This document shows positions 35,008 to 44,054 of a stretch of DNA of 44,534 nucleotides, in pieces. Position 1 is the stretch's first letter, and every line of letters begins with the position of its first letter. The notes below the pieces were generated by a model. The model searched no databases. It was not told the origin of the DNA and saw only the letters and a list, made by a program, of their open reading frames with translations. Made by a program: the position numbers and the translations under genes. This DNA is from Cryomorphaceae bacterium (lineage in GTDB: Bacteria; Bacteroidota; Bacteroidia; Flavobacteriales_D; SKUL01), in contig REDV01000079.1 of assembly GCA_007695365.1 (NCBI GenBank), positions 1 through 44,534 on the forward strand, read 5' to 3'.

Positions 35008-38000
35008 TCAGAGGCCAAATTTAATGAAATATTCGTTGACTTTGTTTTTGTAGTATGGCTTGAGCGACGGAGGCATGGTTTTAAGCAGTTCAATCTCGCG
35101 TTGCTTTCGCTGATTATACTCGAAAAACTCGCCAGGGTTACTAAGTGAATAATCTTTTGCTTCCTTGCTTTCGCGTTTTTCATCCAGTTCACGCTCTCGC
35201 TCGGCGCGCTCTGATTCCAGAAGCCGGATCATAATATCCTGTTGGCGACGTAGGGTCTCAGGTCGGATGTTCTTGTTCACAATGTCTTTCTCGATTTCCT
35301 CCATCTCTTTGGCGAGTTTGTTCAACTCATTGCCTGAACCGGAGCCGTCTTTGTTGAGTTCCTGAGCCATCTGCTCAATGGCTTTCCGAATGGCGGCCTG
35401 CTCTGCGGCCATTTTGGCGAGCTCCTTGCTCATGCCGTCTTTGCCCCCGCTACCCGTTTTGCCTTTGTTCTGCCCCATCATTTTTTCCATCTCGGCTATT
35501 TTCTTACCAAGCTGATCCTGCATTTGCTGCAAGGAAGAAGGAGAGGGTTTGCTGCCCTGTCCGCCGGGTTTTTGGCAGTTTCCCGTGCCGGGCTGACCCT
35601 GGGCCATTTGCTGTTGCATTTGCTGCAGCGCTTCGTCCAATAGTAGTGCAAGGTTGTTGATAGCGGTCATTACGTATTGTTGGTGCGTACGCGCCTGAGG
35701 GGTCTGGCGCTCGGCGAGATGTTCAATGGTTTTACCCATGTTTTGATTGATGGCTGAAATTTCGCGGTTCACGATACTTTGCAATTGCTCTACGCGTTTG
35801 GAGAGTGCAAACAAACTATCTTCAACCATTTTCGCGTCGTCTTTCACCTTTCGTTGCAATTGGGACAACTCGGTGTAACGAGGGTCTTTTTTGTCTATAC
35901 TGGCCAGCTCTTCCATGATGTCCTCCTGATCGAAGCTAAGCTGAATCAGGTTGTTGAGCAAGCGTCGAAGGTCATCCATATTCTCCTGGGCAGACTCTTC
36001 TTGCTGGGCTGCCATCATTGCCGCCATTGCGTTGGCCATTTGCTTCATTTGCTGTGAAGCGTTTTGTTGCGATTCAGAGGCTTTGTCTTTCTGATCCTGC
36101 TGAAGCTGGTCGGAGCTGTCCTGCATATCTTGCTGAATGGATTCCTCCATGGGGCCGGTATCTTCCATGTCCATGGGGTTTTCCAGGTCGGCGTTTTTCT
36201 CTTTAATGTCTTCCAGGTCTTTCCGCAGCTCTTCAAACTTTTCATTCAGCGCATCCTGCTTCTCCTTTAAGTCATCACTGTCCATTTCTCCAGACTCGGT
36301 TTCCTGCGCCAGCTCTTCCTGCTCTTTGGCCAGTTCTTCCAGCTTATCGAGTGTTTCTTCCATCTTCATTTCAAGCTCCAGCTGCTTGAATTGCTCCAGC
36401 GCGCGATCCAACTCTTTTTCCACGTCTTTGTTGTCCCATTTCATCTGGTCGAGCTCCTCCTGAATCTTATCCTTGTCGAGTTTTTCCATCAACTCCTCAA
36501 GGCGCTCGTACATTTCGCGCATTTCGTCGGTCATAATCTGGTCAAACAGCTCTTCCAGCCGGCGCTGCTTTTCCAGAATTTGTTCGTCAACTTGTTGGTA
36601 CTCCTCCTGGCGCATATTGCTCCGCTTTTGCTGCTCTTTCATCTGGTCAATGCGCTTCTGCATATTTTGTTGCTTCTTCACCAAATCTTCCAGCTTCTTT
36701 TGGTCTTGCCAGGTGAGTTCCTTTTTCTCGAGTAGTTCCCGACTCAACTCTTCCGCTTCCTTTTGCAGCATTCGCGCTTCTTTCATGCTCTTTTCGAGAT
36801 CTTCTTTAATCTGGCGATTGCTGTCGTCGCGCTCAGCTACTAGCTCATCATGGGTAGGGGCACGGTACTGCAGGGTTTGTGAGCGACTGGATTTCGCGCC
36901 GTTTACGCCATCGTTGTCCCACACTTCAAAAAAATACTCAACCGACTCGCCGGCTTTGAGCCCTAATTCACGCAAATTCCAGAAGTGGAAGAACTGCTGT
37001 TGGGTTTGGTCTGCGGCTACACCCAGATTAACGCGCTGCAAATCGCGGGGCCGTGTTTCGTCCTTGGTTTCGGCAAAGCGGTAGTTGAAGGTGAGTCGCG
37101 TAAAGCCGTAGTCGTCCTTGATCAACCCGTTGAAATACTTCAATTTCTGGCTTGCGGTGTCCGAGCGCTCTTCAACCTCAATGGTTGGGTAACGGTCGGG
37201 AACCACCTGTATGCGAAAGGGCAGGCTGTCGCGACGCTGCACAAGTTTATTGGTGGCTTGCACAGCGTAGCGTTGATCCTCGTTTGCCTGTGCGGCAAAG
37301 TCAAATCGACCTGAACCTGAGCGGCTCAACGACTGCCATTGCCCGTTCATCCACATCCGGAGGTCATCTACATCTTTGGTGTGAAACTGCCAGGATATCA
37401 ACGTTCCTTCTGGCACGGTAATGTTGCCCGTGTTGCGAAAAGATTCGGCTGGACGACCTGTGTATTTTGGGTACTCAAGCTGCACCGAAAAGTGAAGCAG
37501 CACAGGAGCGGCCAATGCTTTAAGCACGTACACTTCCGAGCGAAATCCGCCCGCTTCAAACCAAAAAGGAACATCGGCCTGCACCGACCGGAATTTGTGC
37601 AGGTGACGGCTTGTACCTTCTTTCTTCATGCGGCTGCGCTGGTCACTGGCCACGATGTACACGTTTTCAGGAATGGCATCGCCCTGCATTTGCAATGTGA
37701 GCAAAAAGTCTTCCTGCGTGGCGGCCTCCAACGATTCATTCTGAATCACAAACTGAAAAGGAGCAACTGGCTCAAAGGCCTCGGTGTGGCGCACAATACG
37801 CGTGGTGGAGTCTGTCAGCACGTTTGGCGCGGCAATCAAAAGTACCACCATCACCATAAACGGCGGAAGCGCGTATTTGAGGTAGCGCTTGTTTTCACTT
37901 AAATTGATGGCATCGGTAAAGGGAACCGGACGCAGCTCTCTGGTTTTTTGCTCGATACTGGCCAGCAGCAGCGGACTGGGGTTGCTGCGGTGCTGCGACT

Positions 38001-38358
38001 CAAGCTGAAGGGTGTTGAGCAGCTTGTCTTGCACATGGGTAAAATGCTTACCAATAATACGCGCTGCCTGCTCGTGCGAGATGAGCTTTCCCAAACGCAT
38101 CAGGCGCATCAACGGAATGGCAATGTAGTGCACCATCAGCCCGAGTGAGCCGAGCAGGAGGCTGTAAAACATGATGCTCCGGATAACCGGTGTGAAGTTC
38201 CCGAAATACTCCAGCAGGGCCAGCACGAGGTAGGACGCCAGAATGAGCCCCACGCTGTATAGCACACCGCGGATAATCTGGTTCTTGTAATACTTTCGGG
38301 TAAACGCGTCGAGCTTGTCGAGTAACTCGCGGTAACTGTTGTTTTCTGCTTGCTTCAC
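35008..38358 (-). CDS. DUF4175 family large membrane-anchored coiled-coil protein
   Basis: The 1116-residue protein has three membrane helices near the N-terminus (about 30-50, 61-83 and 160-180). A beta-rich extracytoplasmic part follows (about 190-500), then a very long charged, Glu/Lys/Gln/Met-rich coiled coil (about 520-1000), and a basic C-terminus with RKQREIELL and PSLKPYYKNKVNEYFIKFGL (residues 1097-1116). This matches DUF4175, a Bacteroidota family with no established function. Its placement as first gene before an RsbW-like ATPase, ybeY and mnmG is compact: it overlaps or abuts the next start. A -7 box at 38404-38411 probably drives the whole operon. Confidence 0.88.
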   Translation of the reverse strand: MKQAENNSYRELLDKLDAFTRKYYKNQIIRGVLYSVGLILASYLVLALLEYFGNFTPVIRSIMFYSLLLGSLGLMVHYIAIPLMRLMRLGKLISHEQAARIIGKHFTHVQDKLLNTLQLESQHRSNPSPLLLASIEQKTRELRPVPFTDAINLSENKRYLKYALPPFMVMVVLLIAAPNVLTDSTTRIVRHTEAFEPVAPFQFVIQNESLEAATQEDFLLTLQMQGDAIPENVYIVASDQRSRMKKEGTSRHLHKFRSVQADVPFWFEAGGFRSEVYVLKALAAPVLLHFSVQLEYPKYTGRPAESFRNTGNITVPEGTLISWQFHTKDVDDLRMWMNGQWQSLSRSGSGRFDFAAQANEDQRYAVQATNKLVQRRDSLPFRIQVVPDRYPTIEVEERSDTASQKLKYFNGLIKDDYGFTRLTFNYRFAETKDETRPRDLQRVNLGVAADQTQQQFFHFWNLRELGLKAGESVEYFFEVWDNDGVNGAKSSRSQTLQYRAPTHDELVAERDDSNRQIKEDLEKSMKEARMLQKEAEELSRELLEKKELTWQDQKKLEDLVKKQQNMQKRIDQMKEQQKRSNMRQEEYQQVDEQILEKQRRLEELFDQIMTDEMREMYERLEELMEKLDKDKIQEELDQMKWDNKDVEKELDRALEQFKQLELEMKMEETLDKLEELAKEQEELAQETESGEMDSDDLKEKQDALNEKFEELRKDLEDIKEKNADLENPMDMEDTGPMEESIQQDMQDSSDQLQQDQKDKASESQQNASQQMKQMANAMAAMMAAQQEESAQENMDDLRRLLNNLIQLSFDQEDIMEELASIDKKDPRYTELSQLQRKVKDDAKMVEDSLFALSKRVEQLQSIVNREISAINQNMGKTIEHLAERQTPQARTHQQYVMTAINNLALLLDEALQQMQQQMAQGQPGTGNCQKPGGQGSKPSPSSLQQMQDQLGKKIAEMEKMMGQNKGKTGSGGKDGMSKELAKMAAEQAAIRKAIEQMAQELNKDGSGSGNELNKLAKEMEEIEKDIVNKNIRPETLRRQQDIMIRLLESERAERERELDEKRESKEAKDYSLSNPGEFFEYNQRKQREIELLKTMPPSLKPYYKNKVNEYFIKFGL

Positions 38359-38403
38359 GGTTCTTGAACGTCATTCGGGCCGGGATGTTTTACGGCCAAC
38401 TAC

Positions 38404-38411
38404 CAAAGTTA
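38404..38411 (-). promoter_or_regulatory. -7 box of the DUF4175-mnmG operon
   Basis: The minus strand reads TAACTTTG, an exact match, placed to give a leader of about 40 bases before the DUF4175 ATG. A GTTG (38427-38430) lies 15 bases further upstream, closer than the usual 17-19, so the -33 box is doubtful. Confidence 0.5.
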
Positions 38412-38693
38412 CGGGTTATTCGCATGCAACAGAAGGGCCAATGGGTCTTTAACATTTGTTTCGGGCAATCGAGTAGGGGGTAAAGGGAGGTAATCAACCT
38501 AACATTGCCGTCCACTGAACAAATCTGACGCCAGGTAAAGTATTCTTCTCGGCAAGTTTGAGGTGAGATAGGGGGCTTTCACACCTCAACTCTCAAGAGA
38601 TTCCCCTCGCGAAACACCCATCGTGTCCGCATTCCGGGTTGTGTCAACCTACTTTAGGACGACACCCCTGTGTGTATACCAGGCATACCAAAC
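38412..38693. other. Intergenic stretch upstream of the DUF4175 operon
   Basis: I see no gene-like frame, tRNA or strong hairpin here apart from the promoter and terminator annotated at its two ends. Confidence 0.4.
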
Positions 38694-38719
38694 AAAAAAC
38701 AGCCGCTCTAAGGCGGCTG
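38694..38719 (-). terminator. Intrinsic terminator of the T9SS cargo gene
   Basis: CAGCCGC (38700-38706) and GCGGCTG (38713-38719) form a perfect 7-bp stem with a 6-base loop. On the minus strand six T residues follow directly (plus-strand A run 38694-38699). It lies 32 bases past the stop of the leftward T9SS gene. Confidence 0.85.
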
Positions 38720-38751
38720 CTTTGTATTGTTATGTCCGTTTACCTGTGGAA

Positions 38752-40731
38752 TCAGAACACCACGATGCGCAGGGAGGCCCGGCCTTCTTCGTGGGTGAGA
38801 ACCACCAGATAGGTGCCCGTAGCAATTCCCTCCAGGCTGAAGTACTGATAATTGAGGTTGTGACGGTTGAGTTGACCGTAGTTTCGCACCAGTCGCCCCT
38901 GAAGGTCTATCAGGGTAATTTCTACATCGCGATCCAGTTCTGTGTGCGTGCGAAGGTTGAACCCTTCGCGCGCGGGGTTCGGAAAGAGAGTAAACTGAGC
39001 AGGGCTGAGTTTGTGCTCCTGAACCGATACGGTGCTTTGCGCAATAGAGGAGGTGATCGTACAACCGTAGTCAGTGGTTACAATTACCCAGTAATTGCCG
39101 GCCGTTTCAGTAACGAGCACGGGGCCGTTCGCTCCTTGCACGGGAATCCCATTGAAAACCCATTGATAGGTTTCAAACATATCAGGAACGGATAGCGTAG
39201 CACCATCGGCACCAACAGTAATACTTACGGCGGGGCATACCAACAGCGAATCCGACATTACCTCACAGCCGTAGTCTGTGGTGATGAACAAGCTGTACCA
39301 TCCAAATTCTGAAACGGTGAAGAACGATTGTGTAGCTCCGGAAATCGGGTTGCCCTCATAATACCACTGGTAACTGCTGTAGTTTCCAGGCGTGCTCAAC
39401 AAGCCGGTGCTGGCGTTGTAATTGAGAGCAGGATTGGGGCAGAGGATAAACGGAGCACTCATGTTGCTGCAGCCAAAGCCGTTCTGTACCTCTACGTGAT
39501 ACACCCCCGGCGCGGGGTTGAACAGGGAGCTTTCCGTTCCGCCGGGTATCACGCTGCCGTTGAAGTACCACGTATAGGCGATAAATGTGCTGTCTTCATT
39601 TACCACAAGGTTGTTACCTGATTGGGTGACCACAGGATGCGGAGCAGGGAATACCGTGATGGTTTCCGTATTGGTAAACACCTCTGTGGGCGAAATGTCA
39701 ACCACCAGGAAGCCGGCAGTGCCTGTAGGCTCGCTGAAATTAATTACTCCAGGCCCCGAAATATCGAAGGCAAAAATCCCAAGGTCGTCGTCCGCCGAGA
39801 TTAAGTCTTCATCCCACACCTGAATGGTATAAGGCCCGTTGTTGGCGATGACAGTGAGGCCCGTCCAGCTTCCGGTTAGCGTATTGCTGGTGGACGGAGA
39901 CTGGTAAATGAGGTTGGAGTTTGCATCGCGAATTTGGACGTAAATGTCGGGCAAAATGCCAAAAAGTCCAGAGCAGGTAGGCTCTTCAATATCTCCGCAC
40001 CAGTTGTCGTTTACCGAAAGCACATGCACCTCGGTAATCACAAACTGATAGAACGTGGTTTCAAGTGTTACTTCGTAAGTGCCGGTGTCGGGGAAGAGCT
40101 GAGCCGGAGGCACCTGCTGATCACTGGTTTCACCGTTTCCAAAATCCCAACTCCATGAAGTGGGGTTGGGGGAGGCGTTGAGCAGGCCTTCAAACTGCAC
40201 CACTGCAGAGTCGCACCCCACGTTGGTATCGAAGATAAACGAAAAGTTTCCGCCTGAGCCCGGAAGCACAGTTAAATCGAGCGTAAAGGCTTGTGGCTGG
40301 TTCAGCTCAATACCAAAAGAGGGCACAAACACCGTGGCTACAATGTTGATGTTAATGGTGAAATTACCCGCGCTCAACGGGGTACCGCAAATTCGTGCGC
40401 AGCCGTGCTCATTTTCTGAAGGTATGTACAGACCGTTGGGCTGATTCAGCTCCACGCTCAGGCCAAAAGGAAGGCCAGTGGTTCCCGTAACCTGCACCTG
40501 CAAAAACTGTACGTCCAGACCGGCGTCGGGCTCAAAAAACTCTGAGGGCAGGTAAAAGTGAATATCGGTTTCGTAAAACTCGCCCGCTGTGGCGTCAGGC
40601 AGTGTTTCCGGACAAAGCGTCGGAAAAGCCGGAGTGAGCACACATGAGGTGTCAGGCGTGCATGTACCACACTGGGCAGCAGCATTCAAAGAGAAACCCA
40701 ACAGGGCAATGAGGGGTAATAAAAATCGCAT
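38752..40731 (-). CDS. Secreted PKD/Ig-like multidomain protein with T9SS sorting domain
   Basis: The 659-residue protein has a signal peptide (1-19) and a Cys-rich start ([20 protein letters not shown]). A putative beta-sandwich follows (about 40-170), then a PKD domain (about 180-265, with [15 protein letters not shown]), a C2-like segment (about 270-370) and three Ig/SprB-like repeats with Y-x-W-(Y/V)-(F/Y)-x-G-x-x-(I/V)-x-G (about 390, 465 and 535). The end is a type A sorting domain ([24 protein letters not shown] and a final SLRIVVF). It should be exported to the cell surface by the type IX system, perhaps as an adhesin; the ligand is unknown. It is divergent from gltX. Confidence 0.9.
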   Translation of the reverse strand: MRFLLPLIALLGFSLNAAAQCGTCTPDTSCVLTPAFPTLCPETLPDATAGEFYETDIHFYLPSEFFEPDAGLDVQFLQVQVTGTTGLPFGLSVELNQPNGLYIPSENEHGCARICGTPLSAGNFTININIVATVFVPSFGIELNQPQAFTLDLTVLPGSGGNFSFIFDTNVGCDSAVVQFEGLLNASPNPTSWSWDFGNGETSDQQVPPAQLFPDTGTYEVTLETTFYQFVITEVHVLSVNDNWCGDIEEPTCSGLFGILPDIYVQIRDANSNLIYQSPSTSNTLTGSWTGLTVIANNGPYTIQVWDEDLISADDDLGIFAFDISGPGVINFSEPTGTAGFLVVDISPTEVFTNTETITVFPAPHPVVTQSGNNLVVNEDSTFIAYTWYFNGSVIPGGTESSLFNPAPGVYHVEVQNGFGCSNMSAPFILCPNPALNYNASTGLLSTPGNYSSYQWYYEGNPISGATQSFFTVSEFGWYSLFITTDYGCEVMSDSLLVCPAVSITVGADGATLSVPDMFETYQWVFNGIPVQGANGPVLVTETAGNYWVIVTTDYGCTITSSIAQSTVSVQEHKLSPAQFTLFPNPAREGFNLRTHTELDRDVEITLIDLQGRLVRNYGQLNRHNLNYQYFSLEGIATGTYLVVLTHEEGRASLRIVVF

Positions 40732-40798
40732 ACAGATTGGTTATTGGTTCAGCTTGTAATATTACAGAATTTGCAGAACACACAAGCGTTCGATGCGT

Positions 40799-40827
40799 TT
40801 TGTTGCGCGTCCATTCTGCTATCTTTG
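40799..40827 (+). promoter_or_regulatory. Bacteroidota promoter of gltX-folB
   Basis: TTTG (40799-40802) and TATCTTTG (40820-40827) are 17 bases apart. Transcription would start near 40834, about 11 bases before the gltX ATG. This confirms the start at 40845 rather than the longer open frame. Confidence 0.7.
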
Positions 40828-40844
40828 CGCAAAATTTTGAAAGC

Positions 40845-42365
40845 ATGACTGAAAAGCCGGTTCGAGTGCGATTTGCTCCCAGCCCTACGGGGCCTCTTCA
40901 CATGGGCGGAGTGCGCACAGCACTGTACAATTACCTTTTTGCCAAAAAGCACGGAGGGACCTTCTTGCTGCGAATTGAAGATACCGATCAAACACGGTTT
41001 GTACCGGGGGCTGAAGAGTACATCATCGAAAGCCTGAAATGGTGTGGCATTGTGCCTGATGAGGGGCAATCTTTTGGAGGAAACGACGGTCCCTACCGAC
41101 AGTCCGAGCGAAAGAACCTGTACCGCCAATACGCCGATCAGTTGATAGAAAGCGGCCACGCCTACTATGCTTTTGATACCCCCGAAGAACTGGATGCTGT
41201 GCGCGAGCGCGCCAAACGGGCAGGTGTGGCCTCCTGGCAGTACAGCAACATTACCCGCAGCAGCATGAAAAATTCGCTCACCCTCTCTGAAGATGAGGTG
41301 AAAGCAAGGCTCGATGCCGGTGACTCGTATGTGATTCGCATCAAAATGCCCCGCAACGAGGAAATTCGCGTGCAAGATATCATACGGGGATGGGTTGTGG
41401 TGAACAGCAACCAGCTGGACGATAAAGTGCTCTACAAAAGCGACGGCATGCCAACCTACCACCTCGCCAACATTGTAGATGACCACTTGATGAACATTTC
41501 TCACGTAATTAGGGGTGAAGAATGGCTGCCCTCAGCACCGTTGCATGTATTGCTCTATCAGCACCTTGGCTGGGAGGCACCGGAGTTTGCGCATCTACCC
41601 CTGCTGTTGAAGCCCGATGGCAACGGCAAACTCAGCAAGCGCGACGGCGACAGGCTGGGTTTCCCCGTATTTCCGCTTGAGTGGACGGACCCTGTGAGCG
41701 GTGATAAATCTTCGGGTTACCGTGAGAACGGATACTTTCCCGAGGCATTTATCAACATGCTCGCCCTGCTGGGGTGGAATCCGGGCAACAACCAGGAGTT
41801 TTTTACACTGGATGAACTTGTGGAGGCCTTCAGCCTGGAGCGTGTTGGGAAGTCCGGATCCAAATTCGACCCCGACAAAGCGCGTTGGTTCAATCAGCAC
41901 TACCTGAGGCTGCAGTCTGACGAAAGCCTTGCCCGGTCATTGATGCCGCATATTAAAGATCATGGCATAGAGGCTGACCTGAGCTACGTAGTTCGCGTGG
42001 TGGCCCTCCTGAAGGAGCGCGCGGTGTTTGTAGTGGATATGCTGGAGGGACTCTACTTGTTTCAGCGGCCCTCGAAATACGACGAGGGTACGCTGAAAAA
42101 GAAGTGGAAAGAAGATACCCCGGCCGTGCTGCGCGAGCTCAAGGAGCGCTTTGCTGCCGTGGAAAGTTTCAACGCTGCAGGTGCTGAAGAGGTGTTCAAA
42201 GCCTTGCTGGAGCAAAAAGGGCTTGGTTTTGGTGCCGTAATGCCCAACCTGCGGGTATTGATTACAGGGCAGGGAATGGGACCTTCGTTGTTTGATGTTT
42301 GCGAGCTATTGGGGCGCGAGGAGGTCTTGGCTCGCATGGAGTCTGGATTACAAAAACTGGGCTAA
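40845..42365 (+). CDS. gltX: Glutamyl-tRNA synthetase
   Basis: The ATG at 40845 ([16 protein letters not shown]) follows a full promoter. The 506-residue class I synthetase charges tRNA-Glu. The HIGH-type motif is [11 protein letters not shown] (12-22), the KMSKS-type motif is KLSKR (262-266), and the C-terminal anticodon-binding domain spans about 340-506. It reads as a normal full-length discriminating-size GluRS. Its TAA shares one base with the folB start (TAATG), so the two genes are coupled. Confidence 0.97.
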   Translation: MTEKPVRVRFAPSPTGPLHMGGVRTALYNYLFAKKHGGTFLLRIEDTDQTRFVPGAEEYIIESLKWCGIVPDEGQSFGGNDGPYRQSERKNLYRQYADQLIESGHAYYAFDTPEELDAVRERAKRAGVASWQYSNITRSSMKNSLTLSEDEVKARLDAGDSYVIRIKMPRNEEIRVQDIIRGWVVVNSNQLDDKVLYKSDGMPTYHLANIVDDHLMNISHVIRGEEWLPSAPLHVLLYQHLGWEAPEFAHLPLLLKPDGNGKLSKRDGDRLGFPVFPLEWTDPVSGDKSSGYRENGYFPEAFINMLALLGWNPGNNQEFFTLDELVEAFSLERVGKSGSKFDPDKARWFNQHYLRLQSDESLARSLMPHIKDHGIEADLSYVVRVVALLKERAVFVVDMLEGLYLFQRPSKYDEGTLKKKWKEDTPAVLRELKERFAAVESFNAAGAEEVFKALLEQKGLGFGAVMPNLRVLITGQGMGPSLFDVCELLGREEVLARMESGLQKLG

Positions 42366-42715
42366 TGGGGATTATCAGGGTAAGCGGTATTACGGTGTAT
42401 GCCTATCATGGCTGCCTGGAGGAAGAGTCGCTGATAGGTAGTGAATACAGGGTAGATGTTTCCTTGCACTGCGACTTTTCATCGGCCGCTGCCAGCGACA
42501 AGCTCGACGAAACCATTGACTATGTGCGCGTGCATGAAATTGTGCGCGAACAAATGGCGGTGAGGTCCAAACTTTTGGAACACGTTGGCAGGCGCATCAT
42601 TGAGGCCACTAAAGCCGAGTTTAACATGTTGAAACAGGTTACGGTACAAGTGGCTAAAATCAACCCACCCATCAACGGAATGGCCCGTGAAGTGAGCATT
42701 GAGATCACGGGCTGA
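42365..42715 (+). CDS. folB: Dihydroneopterin aldolase
   Basis: The 116-residue cytoplasmic enzyme converts dihydroneopterin to hydroxymethyl-dihydropterin and glycolaldehyde in folate synthesis. Expected active-site features are YHGCLEEE (a glutamate near 20-22), DYVRVHEIV (Tyr53) and VAKINPPI (Lys98). The start overlaps the gltX stop by one base. The tRNA-Cys gene with its own promoter follows 66 bases later. Confidence 0.95.
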   Translation: MGIIRVSGITVYAYHGCLEEESLIGSEYRVDVSLHCDFSSAAASDKLDETIDYVRVHEIVREQMAVRSKLLEHVGRRIIEATKAEFNMLKQVTVQVAKINPPINGMAREVSIEITG

Positions 42716-42734
42716 GCATTTTTGAAACGTAATT

Positions 42735-42764
42735 TTTGATGGCTACGTAAAAAAGCTAACTTTG
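42735..42764 (+). promoter_or_regulatory. Bacteroidota promoter of tRNA-Cys
   Basis: TTTG (42735-42738) and TAACTTTG (42757-42764) are 18 bases apart, a full consensus match. The tRNA begins 17 bases after the -7 box. Confidence 0.75.
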
Positions 42765-42781
42765 CGTGCCCTTTTTAAGAA

Positions 42782-42855
42782 GGTTCCGTGGCCGAGTGGC
42801 TAGGCAGAGGTCTGCAAAACCTCGTACAGCGGTTCGAATCCGCTCGGAACCTCCA
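42782..42855 (+). tRNA. tRNA-Cys (anticodon GCA)
   Basis: The cloverleaf folds completely. The acceptor stem is GGTTCCG (42782-42788) with CGGAACC (42845-42851); the D arm is GCC/GGC; the anticodon stem is GAGGT/ACCTC with loop CTGCAAA (anticodon GCA); and the T arm is AGCGG-TTCGAAT-CCGCT. The discriminator base is T (U73), the identity base for cysteine. CCA is encoded (42853-42855). Confidence 0.97.
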
Positions 42856-42890
42856 AAAAGACCCCGAATTTACCGGGGTCTTTTTTTTTT
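42855..42890 (+). terminator. Strong terminator after tRNA-Cys, probably bidirectional
   Basis: GACCCCG (42860-42866) pairs with CGGGGTC (42874-42880) and is followed by ten T residues (42881-42890). The A run before the stem (42855-42859) pairs with the Ts, so it can also stop leftward transcription from the lipoprotein gene ending at 42894. Confidence 0.9.
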
Positions 42891-42893
42891 GCA

Positions 42894-43229
42894 CTACTTC
42901 TGAAAAGTCTTCCCGTCCAGCACCATCGTCCAACCGTATTCTGTTTGCTTGGGAGCCTGGTCAATATTGAAGCGCTGGTTTACAAAAAGAGCCGAAATGC
43001 GGAGCGTGCTGCTGTCAATAACCAACCGTCCACCGGTAATGGTTTTCGTGGCGCTACCACTGTATTCGGTGTAGTCGGCCCTGCCGTTGGAGTACAGCGT
43101 CATCTGAATACCCGGGCCGTACCAGCTTCCCTGGTAGTTGGCATAGGCGCCTTCCAGCTCCGTTTTTTTGCAGCCCATAAACGGACCCAGCATAAGGGCA
43201 AGCGCAAAAAGTAAAAATACTTGTCTCAT
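42894..43229 (-). CDS. Small hypothetical lipoprotein
   Basis: The 111-residue protein has a lipoprotein signal (LMLGPFMGC, acylation at Cys20). A beta-rich domain follows (YQGSWYGPGIQMTLYSNGRADYTE and GGRLVIDSSTLRISAL, given in part) of about 85 residues, resembling small lipocalin-like outer-membrane lipoproteins. No specific family or function is recognised. It has its own transcript, ending against the tRNA terminator. Confidence 0.75.
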   Translation of the reverse strand: MRQVFLLFALALMLGPFMGCKKTELEGAYANYQGSWYGPGIQMTLYSNGRADYTEYSGSATKTITGGRLVIDSSTLRISALFVNQRFNIDQAPKQTEYGWTMVLDGKTFQK

Positions 43230-43339
43230 AAATGAAAGTGTAAAGGTTAGGGGGCTAAGTTAGTTTTTTGGTTTTCGGAATCAAAGTGTTACTGGGCATA
43301 GCGAGGTGGTGTACTGAGGTCAGGTAGCTTAGACTGTTT

Positions 43340-43460
43340 CGGAGGCTATTTCTCCTGCAAGTTCGTTACGGCGCTAAAACAGCCGAATATGCTCTAAACC
43401 CGGTGAAGACCCGGATTAGCGTATCGACTCGCTAGGCTGCTAAGTCTATCGAGGCCTCCG
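43340..43460. other. Nested inverted-repeat element, possible structured RNA or small dispersed repeat
   Basis: Several complementary pairs are nested around one loop: CGGAGGC (43340-43346) with GCCTCCG (43454-43460), CAGCC (43380-43384) with GGCTG (43435-43439), ATATGCT (43387-43393) with AGCGTAT (43418-43424, one G-U pair), and CCGG (43400-43403) with CCGG (43411-43414). Together they describe a bulged hairpin of about 120 bases between two genes. No coding frame fits. It could be a small RNA or a miniature mobile repeat; the strand is unknown. Confidence 0.4.
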
Positions 43461-43574
43461 GCTTACAATAAGAAATGACGTTTTTTGGCAGGATTGCTGT
43501 CGCGATTCTTGATGTTGGTTACTTCAACCCCATTCAAAAGTTTCTTTGCATATTGTGCAGCAAAGCTTTGACCC

Positions 43575-44039
43575 ATGAAGAACCTATGGCTGTATGTTAC
43601 GATCGCTCTATTGGGGGCAGCTTGTCACCCCGAAGGCCGCGTATTTGTTGAACACCAGAAACTCTCTCCCCAAATAGAGTGGTTGAAGGAAGATGTTAAA
43701 ACCTTTAAGGTGCCGATTGAAATCCCCGGCGAATACCATCTGCGCCTGGCATTTCGCTACGCAAATGGCTACCAATACCGCGTAGCCTTGGTTAAAGTGA
43801 CCGAAATTTCGCCGTCCGGCAAAGAATCCGTTTACGAATACGAACTTTCCATACGCGATGAAAACGGGGATTATATGGGTGAGCCCGGCTTTGATATCTG
43901 GGACAGTGAACACCTCGTGGAGCCAAATAAAACTTTTTCTGAAACCGGCACCTACACCTATCACATTGAGCACAACATGCCCCGCGACCCCTTGCATTAC
44001 GCCATGGAAATCGGAGTGATTCTTGATGAAATTGAGTAA
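43575..44039 (+). CDS. gldH: GldH-like gliding-motility lipoprotein
   Basis: The 154-residue protein has a lipoprotein signal ending LLGAAC (Cys17). A beta-sandwich-like domain follows with VFVEHQKLS, IEWLKEDVKTFKVPIEIPG, YHLRLAFRYANGYQYR and a late IRDENGDYMGEPGFDIWD. The pattern of a tryptophan-containing start, an F-x-x-x-I-x-x-x-x-x-Y-x-L-x-x-x-x-R core and an ENGDYMGEPG-like turn resembles GldH, a lipoprotein of the gliding/T9SS set. I assign it with moderate confidence. A weak TTTCTTTG lies upstream. The next gene begins 15 bases after its stop. Confidence 0.55.
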   Translation: MKNLWLYVTIALLGAACHPEGRVFVEHQKLSPQIEWLKEDVKTFKVPIEIPGEYHLRLAFRYANGYQYRVALVKVTEISPSGKESVYEYELSIRDENGDYMGEPGFDIWDSEHLVEPNKTFSETGTYTYHIEHNMPRDPLHYAMEIGVILDEIE

Positions 44040-44054
44040 AGGCACGTTTCAGAG

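Noticed and set aside
36137-37084. Several Ser- or Leu-rich open frames on the plus strand
   Set aside because: They are complements of the low-complexity Glu/Lys-rich coiled-coil region of the DUF4175 gene.
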